Shown here: positions 17,465 through 25,517 of the stretch, one piece after another | How the letters are laid out: the number at the start of each line of letters is the position of its first letter | Numbering within the stretch: the first letter of the stretch is position 1 | From: Flammeovirgaceae bacterium | Lineage (GTDB): Bacteria; Bacteroidota; Bacteroidia; Cytophagales; Cyclobacteriaceae | Reading direction: 5' to 3' | Assembly: GCA_021300095.1 (NCBI GenBank) | Contig: JAJTHV010000123.1 | Span: 1-35,017, forward strand | Length of the DNA stretch: 35,017 bases | Notes under the pieces: model-generated | Told to the model about the DNA's origin: nothing | The model's input: only the letters and a program-made list of their open reading frames with translations | The model's database searches: none | Program-made: the position numbers and the translations under genes

Positions 17465-17507
17465 ATGTGAGGTATGAGAATTGAGATTAGAGATTAAATA
17501 CAATAAA
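17465..17507 (+). repeat. Heptamer-periodic stretch before the KdsC-like gene
   Basis: From 17466 the units read TGTGAGG, TATGAGA, ATTGAGA, TTAGAGA and TTAAATA, each 7 bases. They fill nearly the whole gap between the SDR stop and the next ATG (17508). A similar 7-base period occurs before arsS. Confidence 0.6.
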
Positions 17508-18017
17508 ATGTCTATTGACGAAATAAAAAGACGAGCGAACAAAATCAAGTTGATGATAACCGATGTGGATGGTGTGCTTACCGACAATGGGGTGTACTAT
17601 TCCGGTAATGGAGAAGAATTGAAACGTTTTTCGTTTCGCGATGGCATGGGTGTTGAGCGCTTACGCAAAATCGCTTCCATTGAAACGGGTATCATCACGC
17701 GTGAAGATTCTCTTCCGGTTTTTAAGCGTGCCGAAAAACTAAAGATCAAAGAATTGCACATGGGTGTGCAAGATAAGGCGCTACGCCTTCAAGAAATCAT
17801 GGAGCGCATCCAAATTTCAAAAGATGAAATCGCTTACATCGGAGATGATATCAACGATGAGGAAATCATGAAGCAAGTGGGATTGTGCGCTTGCCCAGCC
17901 GATGCCATGAGCTTCGCCAGACGCGTTGCTCACTATGTATGCACCACCAACGGAGGGCACGGTGCTTTCCGTGAGTTTGCCGAACTAATCATTAACAGCA
18001 AAATAAATCTAAACTAA
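17508..18017 (+). CDS. KdsC-like HAD phosphatase
   Basis: Starting at the ATG at 17508 (MSIDEIKRRA) the protein is 169 aa, the usual KdsC length. It has the HAD nucleophile box DVDGVLTD (19-26), the Thr/Ser motif in GIITRED (61-67), a conserved Lys near 90, and IGDDIND (111-117). This subfamily forms tetramers that remove phosphate from Kdo-8-P, KDN-9-P or Neu5Ac-9-P. Lying directly before the NeuB-like synthase, it probably dephosphorylates that enzyme's 8- or 9-phosphate product. An upstream TTG at 17481 in frame lies in the repeat and is less likely. Confidence 0.85.
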   Translation: MSIDEIKRRANKIKLMITDVDGVLTDNGVYYSGNGEELKRFSFRDGMGVERLRKIASIETGIITREDSLPVFKRAEKLKIKELHMGVQDKALRLQEIMERIQISKDEIAYIGDDINDEEIMKQVGLCACPADAMSFARRVAHYVCTTNGGHGAFREFAELIINSKINLN

Positions 18018-18029
18018 AATTCTACGATT

Positions 18030-18920
18030 ATGAATCATGTCGTGTTGAACAATGGAAGAGAAATAGGCGCAGGTTATCCCGTCTATATCATTGCCGAAAT
18101 TGGTATCAATCACAATGGCTCTGTTGACATTGCCAAAAAGCTGATTGACTGGGCAAGCATTGCAGGCTGCGATGCGGTGAAGTTTCAAAAAAGAACACCG
18201 GAATTGTGTGTTCCCAAAGATCAATGGGACAAGCAGCGCCAAACTCCCTGGGGCACCATGAGCTACATCGACTACAAGCGCAAAACCGAATTTGGAAAAG
18301 CGGAGTTTGAAGAAATCGATTTGTATTGTGCGCAAAAGAAAATTGATTGGTTTGCCTCTGCTTGGGATGAACCTTCGGTAGATTTTCTCGAGCAATTCAA
18401 TCCGGTCATGTACAAGTTAGCATCAGCTAGTTTAACTGATTTCGATTTGATTAAAAAAGTGTTGACCACCGGTCGTCCGCTGATGTTATCTACCGGTATG
18501 TCTACCGAGATGGAAATTGAAGATGCCATCGACTTAACCGGCACGCGCAACGTGATGGTGGCACACTCTACTTCGGCATATCCATGCGATCCGGCTCAAT
18601 TGAATTTGAATATGATCCGCACACTGATCAACAAATTTGATTTACCGATCGGTTACTCCGGTCATGAAACAGGCCTAGCTCCTACTTTAGCAGCCGTTTC
18701 ATTAGGTGCCACTTTCGTGGAACGCCATGTGACGCTTGATCGCGCGATGTGGGGTTCTGATCACGCTGCTTCGGTAGAGCCGCAAGGAATCGTGAAATTG
18801 GTTCGCGATATCCGCGATATCGAGAAAAGTTTAGGCGATGGAGTAAAGCGTGTGTATGAAAGCGAACTCGAACCGATGAAGCGGTTGAGAAGAGTCATTA
18901 ATCAAACCGTAAATGCATAA
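18030..18920 (+). CDS. NeuB-like sugar-acid synthase without SAF domain
   Basis: This 296-aa TIM-barrel enzyme has the NeuB signatures IAEIGINHNG (about 21-30), VKFQKRTPE, KLASASLTDFDLI, LSTGMSTEMEIEDAI, HSTSAYP, PIGYSGHETG and FVERHVTLDR. NeuB enzymes condense phosphoenolpyruvate with an N-acyl hexosamine or a hexose (6-phosphate) to make nonulosonic acids. Typical NeuB proteins are about 340-350 aa and end with an antifreeze-like SAF domain. This one stops after the barrel with no sign of truncation. Paired with the KdsC-like phosphatase, it suggests the phosphorylated route used for KDN. The substrate is not readable from sequence. Confidence 0.87.
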   Translation: MNHVVLNNGREIGAGYPVYIIAEIGINHNGSVDIAKKLIDWASIAGCDAVKFQKRTPELCVPKDQWDKQRQTPWGTMSYIDYKRKTEFGKAEFEEIDLYCAQKKIDWFASAWDEPSVDFLEQFNPVMYKLASASLTDFDLIKKVLTTGRPLMLSTGMSTEMEIEDAIDLTGTRNVMVAHSTSAYPCDPAQLNLNMIRTLINKFDLPIGYSGHETGLAPTLAAVSLGATFVERHVTLDRAMWGSDHAASVEPQGIVKLVRDIRDIEKSLGDGVKRVYESELEPMKRLRRVINQTVNA

Positions 18921-18982
18921 AGGCTGGCCACATTGCCAAGGATTTTTCCCTTAGTGCCTTTATGACTCAGCGGTAAAATTAA

Positions 18983-19870
18983 ATGAAAGTAGAGACCATT
19001 ACATTTCTGATTTTAATTTCCTCGGCAGCCTCCATCATTTGGCTGGAACGGAAATATCCATATACCAAAGGTCTACCCTTTTTCCGTGAAGGATTTTGGG
19101 TAGACTTGGTTTGGTATACATTGATTCAAAGCTTCTTTTTGAAGATTCTCATCTTCGATTATATCATTCTACCCATCGATCAGCGCTTTTCGCTATCATC
19201 ATTGAAACTGATCTCCAATTGGCCTGTAGCAGTACAAGTTTTGTTTTTTCTGATCACCCATGATTTTTATATCTATTGGTTTCATCGGTGGCAACATAAT
19301 TCAAAAATCCTGTGGCGGACACATGAGGCACATCATTCCGTCAAGGAAGTAGATTGGATTGCAGGTTCACGTTCACATGTTGTTGAAATCATCATCAATC
19401 AAACCATCGAATTCGCTCCGATCATTTTGCTTGGCGCAGATCCCATCGTGGTTCCGATCAAAGCGTGTATCGATGCGGTGTGGGGCATGTACATTCATTC
19501 GAATATCAACGTGCGCTCCGGCAAGTGGCAATACTTTATCAATGGCCCTGAAATGCACCAATGGCACCATGCTGAAACTGTAGAAACGTACTTCGCCAAT
19601 TACGCTACTAAGTTTGCTTTTTGGGATTGGATGTTTGGAACAGCCTATCTACCCAACACAAAACCAAATGTCTTCGGTTTGCCGTATAAATATCCGAAAG
19701 ACTATTTTTTACAACATGCTTTTTCGGTAAAACGATTTGATGAAGATGAACTGAAGAAGAAAAAGGGATGGAGCCAATACCTTGACCTTCGCTTTTCAAT
19801 TATGAAGTGGTTTAATGGATTGTTTTCTACTTCGGAAAAACGAAGTTCAAAAAACGAAAGTGTGGCCTGA
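18983..19870 (+). CDS. Fatty acid hydroxylase / sterol desaturase family protein
   Basis: The protein is 295 aa with about four hydrophobic membrane segments. Its di-iron His motifs are HDFYIYWFHRWQH (93-105), HEAHH (114-118) and HQWHH (192-196), with one more His upstream at about H172. Such membrane oxygenases hydroxylate or desaturate acyl chains, sphingoid bases or carotenoids. It starts 62 bases after the NeuB-like gene and overlaps the SMR gene by one base (TGATG). Lipid modification is the general role; the exact lipid is unknown. Confidence 0.88.
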   Translation: MKVETITFLILISSAASIIWLERKYPYTKGLPFFREGFWVDLVWYTLIQSFFLKILIFDYIILPIDQRFSLSSLKLISNWPVAVQVLFFLITHDFYIYWFHRWQHNSKILWRTHEAHHSVKEVDWIAGSRSHVVEIIINQTIEFAPIILLGADPIVVPIKACIDAVWGMYIHSNINVRSGKWQYFINGPEMHQWHHAETVETYFANYATKFAFWDWMFGTAYLPNTKPNVFGLPYKYPKDYFLQHAFSVKRFDEDELKKKKGWSQYLDLRFSIMKWFNGLFSTSEKRSSKNESVA

Positions 19871-20235
19871 TGCAGTGGTTTTATTTAATTGTCGCTGCGC
19901 TATTGGAAGTGGGTTGGATCTTCAGCTTAAAGAAATTCAGTTTCGCGGAACTAAAGAAATTTTCATTTCAACTCGTCATTGAACAGCCTCAGACAGCGAC
20001 CGGATTACTGCTTCCATTATTTGGCTACATTCTGTTCGGGCTTGGTAACATCTATTTTTTCTCCCTCGCGATGAAGCAAATCCCTGCCTCCACTGCGTTT
20101 GCCATTTGGATGGGGCTCACGCTAGCTGGTGTTAAACTTGTGGAAGTTCTAATTCTTAAGCATGAAACTAAACCACTTGATTTAGTTTATCTGGCGATGT
20201 TAGTTATCGCCATTATTGGTTTAAAGAAAAGCTAA
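19870..20235 (+). CDS. SMR-type small membrane protein
   Basis: This 121-aa protein has four predicted transmembrane helices. E13 in AALLEVGW sits at the place of the proton/drug-coupling Glu of EmrE, and IPASTAFAIWMGLTLAG matches the conserved third-helix region of small multidrug resistance proteins. It overlaps the hydroxylase stop by one base and ends the operon, one base from the convergent GT39 gene. It could export a cationic compound, or it could flip or carry a lipid-linked product. The transport substrate is unknown. Confidence 0.8.
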   Translation: MQWFYLIVAALLEVGWIFSLKKFSFAELKKFSFQLVIEQPQTATGLLLPLFGYILFGLGNIYFFSLAMKQIPASTAFAIWMGLTLAGVKLVEVLILKHETKPLDLVYLAMLVIAIIGLKKS

Positions 20236-20236
20236 T

Positions 20237-21892
20237 TCAGTTCAATTGGAGTAGGTGACTTTTAGACAACGTGCCCTTGCGCGTGGCTGCATTCATAAAA
20301 TCGCCTTGCGGCTGACTGATATGATAATTGGAAAATGTTTGTAGAATCTGATAGTGTATTCCGGTATCTGATAGTTTCTTGAGGAGTCCTTCGCTGCAAA
20401 AAAATAAAAGCTTGTTGTTCATCTTCAGCAATTGTTCTACCGAATAATACGTTACAATTTCACGATAGTAAAAATCGAATGAATAGGAATTATCGCCCTC
20501 TATCATGGCAACCGTTCTTGTTGGGTATTTCTGATTTACGTAAAAGGCAGCCTCGCTTCCGGATTGATAGTGCACCAAGTCGCGCGTAAAGAAAAAAGCC
20601 AGGTAAACATACAGCATACAGCTTGCAGCTACAGTTCTGCCAAATGCTGTTTGAAGAGTCATGCTCTTATCCGATAATTTTACGACAATGAGTAGGCTAA
20701 TCAAAATCCAACCAATTGCTAAAAACAAAAGTTCTGGTTGAAACCAAATCGTTAATGCAATGGCTGCGGTAAATGCTAATACTGATTGAAAATAGAAAAG
20801 GCCCCGCCAGAATACATTTTTTGTGTAAGTCACCATCTCACACAAATAAAAAGCACTGAGTATGCTCATAAACGGAAAAATGATATTCATGTAGTGAGGT
20901 AGCTGAAATCCTGAAAAGGAAAAAAGGAGAAATGTAAATACCGTGTTGCCGATGGTAATCAGTTCCGGTATCTGTTTGAACTTGGTTTTAACGGCTGCAA
21001 AGATGGCTCCGAAAAATAAAATGGAAGAAGGAAAAAAAGCCCAAAGGGTGGTATGCAAAAAGAAAAACTTGTCGCCTTCGCCTTGAATGGGTCCTGTGTT
21101 AAAAAATCGCCCAAACTGACTATCCCAAAAGAAAAAACGGATTCCGGAAACGCCTGTCTTTCCAAAAACAATTTTTTCAGGATGAAGATCAAATTGCTGG
21201 TAGAGACTGAACAATTCAGGAGTGATGAATACCAAAATTAGTACGATCGCTAGTAACCATCGCCAATGAAATAATGTGAGCCACTCTTTTTTCCAACTCC
21301 AATGAATGAGCAATCCTATACCAATGGTGCTGATTACAAAAATTCCTTTGGTCATGATAGCGCAGGCAGCTAGCAGTGTTCCTAGGATTAAATCCAGCCC
21401 GAATTTTTGTTGCGAAGCCCTGTATAAATGAAAAACACTTCCAATAATCAATCCCATCAGATACGGTTCGGCCCGCACATCGTTATTGGATAATACGGCA
21501 TGCATAGCTGTGAGATAAATCAGAACTGAAATTTGGGCAACCGTCCTCGTGTAAAACAAATTAGCAAAGCGAAAAGTATACCATCCGCCCAATGCCCAAA
21601 ACAACAAGGCAGGAAGTTTATAGGCGAATGTGGTGATGCCAAAGATGTGATAACTGAGTGCTATCATCCAAAACGGAAAGTGGGGTTTATCCAGCCAATC
21701 TCGTCCTTGTAAAATCAGGTTCCCATAATCTCCGGTAAGCACCATTTGTTTCGCAAGCGTAGCATACACAGCTCCATCGGGCTCTATTATCGTAAAGAAT
21801 AAACCCGTCAGGTTAACTAAAATACCGGCTCCCAAAAAATACCTCCATCGGGCATCAAGCCACTGTTCCCACGAATAATTCAACAATTTCAT
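20237..21892 (-). CDS. GT39/ArnT-like membrane glycosyltransferase
   Basis: This 551-aa protein has about 11-12 hydrophobic segments and the PMT/ArnT features. An acidic loop follows the first helix (IIEPDGAVYATLAKQM, E37 and D39), with GRDWLDKPHFPFW (63-75), NNDVRAEPYLMG (about 135-146) and TKG in the next loop. These enzymes move a sugar from a polyprenyl-phosphate donor to lipid A, protein or another acceptor on the outer face of the inner membrane. A soluble tail of about 130 residues is periplasmic. It is convergent with the sugar operon and divergent from the PAP2 gene. The acceptor is unknown. Confidence 0.85.
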   Translation of the reverse strand: MKLLNYSWEQWLDARWRYFLGAGILVNLTGLFFTIIEPDGAVYATLAKQMVLTGDYGNLILQGRDWLDKPHFPFWMIALSYHIFGITTFAYKLPALLFWALGGWYTFRFANLFYTRTVAQISVLIYLTAMHAVLSNNDVRAEPYLMGLIIGSVFHLYRASQQKFGLDLILGTLLAACAIMTKGIFVISTIGIGLLIHWSWKKEWLTLFHWRWLLAIVLILVFITPELFSLYQQFDLHPEKIVFGKTGVSGIRFFFWDSQFGRFFNTGPIQGEGDKFFFLHTTLWAFFPSSILFFGAIFAAVKTKFKQIPELITIGNTVFTFLLFSFSGFQLPHYMNIIFPFMSILSAFYLCEMVTYTKNVFWRGLFYFQSVLAFTAAIALTIWFQPELLFLAIGWILISLLIVVKLSDKSMTLQTAFGRTVAASCMLYVYLAFFFTRDLVHYQSGSEAAFYVNQKYPTRTVAMIEGDNSYSFDFYYREIVTYYSVEQLLKMNNKLLFFCSEGLLKKLSDTGIHYQILQTFSNYHISQPQGDFMNAATRKGTLSKSHLLQLN

Positions 21893-22051
21893 TTCACAAA
21901 ATTAATCAGTAAAAAAAGTAAACCTGCGCCCTTCCTTTACAAGACTTGTTTATCAAATTGTAAAGAGAAGTTCGAATAATGGATTAATTCATAACAATGG
22001 TTTTATCTGTCAATGAAATAGAAGTAATAATTCATTGGTAGAATTGCCATT

Positions 22052-22723
22052 ATGAAACAGATTTCATCTGAAGTAACTTTTACTAGCCGGCTGTATATTT
22101 TTTCTGTCGTTTTACTTTGTATTCTTTCCGTTTTCATACCAAAAGGCGCAGATGTTCTGTTTATTAATGGAAATCATTCCGAATTTTTAGATCAGTTTTT
22201 CTCATCGATTACTCACTTGGGAGCCGGGCATTTACTGATCCTGATTTTGATTGCTTCGCTTTTCATTCGCTTTCAATGGTCATTGCTTACCATTTCTGTT
22301 TGGATAAGCCATGGAATCGTGTGCGCTCTTTTCAAAAGAGTTCTATTCCGTCATCTGGATCGCCCCAAACAGTTGATTGATAACCAACTACTCTATTTTG
22401 TTCCAAATGTAGATGTACATACACACTTCTCCTTTCCTTCCGGGCACACAGCCACAATATTTTGCATTTGTTTTCTGCTGTCATTGTGGATAAAAAACAG
22501 AATGGCAACGGTTTTGCTTTTGTTCGTTGCCCTGCTGGTTGGATATTCTCGAATTTATTTACTTCAGCATTTCCTGATGGACGTGGCTGCCGGGGCAACC
22601 ATTGGCGTCTTGTGCACTTACCTATTCTGGCACTACTTTCAACAGGCAAATTTGCCAAGGTGGGCATCCAATTATTTGAAAATTGATCTATCTCAGTCTC
22701 TGCCAAACAAAAAAACAGCCTAA
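22052..22723 (+). CDS. PAP2-family membrane phosphatase
   Basis: This 223-aa protein has about six membrane helices. Its phosphatase motifs are K95/R96 with RP (104-105), PSGH (129-132) and SRIYLLQHFLMD (166-177), with the catalytic His residues H132 and H173. Likely substrates are phosphatidate-type lipids, undecaprenyl diphosphate or lipid A phosphates, with the active site on the periplasmic side. It is divergent from the GT39 gene by 159 bases, and both could belong to envelope glycolipid handling. A secreted phosphodiesterase gene follows in the same direction. Confidence 0.88.
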   Translation: MKQISSEVTFTSRLYIFSVVLLCILSVFIPKGADVLFINGNHSEFLDQFFSSITHLGAGHLLILILIASLFIRFQWSLLTISVWISHGIVCALFKRVLFRHLDRPKQLIDNQLLYFVPNVDVHTHFSFPSGHTATIFCICFLLSLWIKNRMATVLLLFVALLVGYSRIYLLQHFLMDVAAGATIGVLCTYLFWHYFQQANLPRWASNYLKIDLSQSLPNKKTA

Positions 22724-22798
22724 TCACTCGAAATTGATTGAAGGATAATGCTCCCTTCATGTTGAATTAATAGTACCTACCGACCTTTGTACTGCAAC

Positions 22799-23728
22799 AT
22801 GAAGTATCAACTGATCCTACTTATCAGTTTCATTTCTTTCAAAGTTGGCTTTTGTCAACTGCCGACTTCCTCACCTCCAACCAAAATCAAAATTCTCTCT
22901 TGGAACATCTATATGCTTCCGGGTGTAGTTAAGAAAGCTGGAAAGGTCGAACGTGCTGACGCCATTGGAAAAATATTAAAGGATAGTGATTATGATGTGA
23001 TCGTCTTTCAGGAAGCCTTCCATGGCAGAGCGCGCAAAAAAATCTATCAGCAACTGAAAGATCGATTTCCCTACCAAGCCGGCCCGGCCAATCAGCAACT
23101 CATTTCATGCAAAACCAACAGTGGCATCTGGATTTTCAGTAAACACCCAATTGTAAACTCTCGGTCGATCATCTTTAAGAATCGATCAGGCATTGATGCC
23201 TTTTCACGAAAAGGGGGACTTATTGCAGAAGTAATGATTGATCAAACATTGGTGCAAGTAGCCGGTACTCATCTTCAAAACTCCGGCCCTGCCTGGATAC
23301 GTCAGAGTCAATGTGTGGAATTTTATAATCGTTTACTGAAACCCATGCAGAAAGAAGGTGTTCCACAAATTTTGTGTGGTGACTTTAATGTCAATCGCAA
23401 AAAAGAGGAAGAGTACAATTTTATGTTGCAAACGCTACGCGCTACCGATGGAGAATTATGCAGTGAAATAAAACACACCTACGACCGTCAACAAAATGAT
23501 TTGCATGTGGAAGCCGGCCAACAAAAAGATCTGATCGATTATATTCTGATTCGCGATTCTGAAAATCTAGTGGCCGGTTCTTCTCGGCAAATCAAAGTGA
23601 TGCGCGAGAACTGGCATCGCCAGCATGCCGATCTTTCTGACCACTTTGCATTAGAAGTTGAAATTCAATTCGCACAACCCGCACTGGTATCGCAGTTAAA
23701 TCAGACAAGCGGGCAGTTTCACAAATAG
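22799..23728 (+). CDS. Secreted sphingomyelinase-like EEP phosphodiesterase
   Basis: The ATG at 22799 starts a signal peptide (MKYQLILLISFISFKVGFCQ); an earlier TTG lies inside a promoter-like stretch. The 309-aa protein has the endonuclease/exonuclease/phosphatase fold: N36 in LSWNIYMLPG, E72 in VFQEAF, THLQ (about 157), GDFNVN (about 195-200), and SDHFAL with the catalytic His near the C-terminus. The layout matches neutral sphingomyelinase/phospholipase C proteins rather than DNases. It probably cleaves a phospholipid or phosphosphingolipid head group outside the cytoplasm. No membrane anchor is visible. Confidence 0.8.
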   Translation: MKYQLILLISFISFKVGFCQLPTSSPPTKIKILSWNIYMLPGVVKKAGKVERADAIGKILKDSDYDVIVFQEAFHGRARKKIYQQLKDRFPYQAGPANQQLISCKTNSGIWIFSKHPIVNSRSIIFKNRSGIDAFSRKGGLIAEVMIDQTLVQVAGTHLQNSGPAWIRQSQCVEFYNRLLKPMQKEGVPQILCGDFNVNRKKEEEYNFMLQTLRATDGELCSEIKHTYDRQQNDLHVEAGQQKDLIDYILIRDSENLVAGSSRQIKVMRENWHRQHADLSDHFALEVEIQFAQPALVSQLNQTSGQFHK

Positions 23729-23735
23729 AGATTCC

Positions 23736-24431
23736 CTAATTTATCTTCCTCAACTTTTCCAACTGGGTTTCTTTCACTTTTTTGATTTGCACAGCTGCAT
23801 TGGCGATAGAGTCTTGGGCTTTTTTATTATTCTCGATTTTTATTTTCAACGCAGCATTCTCTAATTTATTTGCCTCCAGTTCTTTCTCTAGCTTAATGCG
23901 CTCCAGTTCATTGTTGGCCAATTTGTTGGCCAGGTCTTTTCCCTGATTGATAAACCGGACGGATTGTTTATCCACTGCATCCAATGCTTGTTGTGTTTCG
24001 TCAATCTGGCCTTGTGCTCTTTCGCGGTTAAAGCGCACGCCAAACTCTTTAGCCATCCGCTCCAACTGTTTGTTGATCATCTCTACATCTTTGCTATCCC
24101 ACTCGCTGGGCTTAATTCCAAGCCACGCAGAAACTACATTTCCGCCTTCGGTGATAAAAGCATAAATCGATTTTTTGGCATATACATTTCCATTGAAAAC
24201 AGGGTCGGTAATCACTAATGGGTCTGAAGACAAAAACTTGATTTTACCTACTTCTTTTAAATAGCGTGTCAAGGAAGCACTCACATCCGATTTTTTACCT
24301 TCCAAATCCACTGCAAAGCCATCTATGTTTTCACCTTTCAGGCGTTGTTTTTGTTTCTTTACCGGCACGCTTTGCGCTTGCACTCCCAATCCTACCAAAA
24401 GAAAAAAAACCGTAACTCTAAACTTAATCAT
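23736..24431 (-). CDS. Secreted coiled-coil protein of unknown function
   Basis: The start was set to the ATG at 24431 (MIKFRVTVFFLLVGLG), which gives a signal peptide ending VQAQ; the upstream ATG at 24476 adds a tail with no signal features. The product is 231 aa. The N-terminal half is a small globular region (LVITDPVFNGNVYAKKSIYA, AWLGIKPSEWDSKD). From about residue 105 to the end it is a charged coiled coil rich in Lys, Glu, Asn and Gln. No family was recognised. It is convergent with the phosphodiesterase gene and divergent from the epimerase gene. Confidence 0.7.
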   Translation of the reverse strand: MIKFRVTVFFLLVGLGVQAQSVPVKKQKQRLKGENIDGFAVDLEGKKSDVSASLTRYLKEVGKIKFLSSDPLVITDPVFNGNVYAKKSIYAFITEGGNVVSAWLGIKPSEWDSKDVEMINKQLERMAKEFGVRFNRERAQGQIDETQQALDAVDKQSVRFINQGKDLANKLANNELERIKLEKELEANKLENAALKIKIENNKKAQDSIANAAVQIKKVKETQLEKLRKIN

Positions 24432-24487
24432 ATGGGTTATGTTATTTTGACAACACTTTGCTTTAATCAGCTTCAAAACTACAAATA

Positions 24488-25399
24488 ATGCGCCACAAAA
24501 TTTTAATCACCGGTGCCAGCGGTTTGGTAGGCACTCATCTTTCGCAGTTACTCCTTAAAAAAGGCTATGAAGTAGTGCAGTTGGGGCGAAGTAAAAAGTC
24601 GGGCAACATTCCATCATTCGTTTGGAATGTGGAAAAGCAAGAGATGGACACCAACGCTCTGGAGGGTGTAGATACAATCGTACATCTGGCGGGTGCCGGC
24701 ATTGCCGACAAGCGATGGAACGAGGCGCGTAAAAAGGAAATTCTGGAAAGCCGCACCCACTCCACCCGACTTCTATTCAATACTTTAAAGCAAACAACCC
24801 ATCAGGTAAAGAACTTCATCTCTGCTTCTGCCATCGGTTACTATGGATTTGAGAAAACCAACGATGTATTTACAGAAGAAAGCAACGCAGGGAAAGATTA
24901 TCTGGCACATGTAACCAAGCAATGGGAATCCGAAGCGGATCAAATGACAACAATCGGCATACGGCTGGTGAAAATACGAATCGGAATTGTGTTGAGTGAA
25001 AAGGGAGGTGCCTTGGCCGAAATGGCTAAGCCGATTCAATGGGGCGTGAGCTCTCCCCTCGGCAGTGGTAAGCAATGCCTGAGTTGGATTCACATCGATG
25101 ATTTGTGCGCACTATTCGCCAAAGCCATTGAAGATACAAAGTGGCAAGGTGCCTACAATGGTGTGGGAAAAACATGGGCCACCAATACCGAATTGACGAA
25201 AGTAATCGCCAAAGTTTTGCATCGCCCTTTGTGGTTGCCTGCAGTCCCTTCGTTCGTCTTAAAAATAATTTTGGGAGAAATGGCTTCCCTCGTTCTCACC
25301 GGAAGCAAAGTATCGAATGCAAAAGTAGAGCGAAGTGGTTTTACCTACGCTTACATCGATCTGGAGAAAGCAGTCGTTCATCTGCTGAGGAAAAAATAA
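24488..25399 (+). CDS. TIGR01777-type NAD(P)-dependent epimerase-like protein
   Basis: This 303-aa protein has the extended-SDR Rossmann start ILITGASGLVGTHLSQLL (5-22), VHLAGAGIADKRW (about 66-78), ISASAIGYYG (about 112-121) holding the YxxxK-like active-site area, and the C-terminal DUF1731 region (LWLPAVPSFVLKIILGEMAS). This family is YfcH/SDR39U1; it binds a dinucleotide, and the substrate is not known. It is followed by a repeat-bearing gap and a LOG-family gene in the same direction. Confidence 0.9.
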   Translation: MRHKILITGASGLVGTHLSQLLLKKGYEVVQLGRSKKSGNIPSFVWNVEKQEMDTNALEGVDTIVHLAGAGIADKRWNEARKKEILESRTHSTRLLFNTLKQTTHQVKNFISASAIGYYGFEKTNDVFTEESNAGKDYLAHVTKQWESEADQMTTIGIRLVKIRIGIVLSEKGGALAEMAKPIQWGVSSPLGSGKQCLSWIHIDDLCALFAKAIEDTKWQGAYNGVGKTWATNTELTKVIAKVLHRPLWLPAVPSFVLKIILGEMASLVLTGSKVSNAKVERSGFTYAYIDLEKAVVHLLRKK

Positions 25400-25422
25400 T
25401 TGAACAATAGTTTACACTAAGA

Positions 25423-25468
25423 CGCAAAGGGTTGCCATGCAAGTAAAACGCAACTTGGTGGCTTTGCG
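25423..25468 (+). repeat. Hairpin with CGCAAAG arms between the epimerase and LOG genes
   Basis: CGCAAAG (25423-25429) pairs with CTTTGCG (25462-25468), and GTTGC (25431-25435) pairs with GCAAC (25450-25454). A T-rich tail (ATTGTTTTATTTTTTC) follows shortly. It may end transcription of the epimerase gene, and it resembles dispersed CGCAAAG intergenic repeats seen in Bacteroidota. Confidence 0.55.
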
Positions 25469-25517
25469 CGCATTGTTTTATTTTTTCTAACTTGTCCGGC
25501 AAATAATAATTTGGATT

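Noticed and set aside
18919-18961. Hairpin AAAGGC / GCCTTT after the NeuB-like gene
   Set aside because: The arms are only 6 bases with a loop of about 30 bases and no T-run, so it is not convincing as a terminator.
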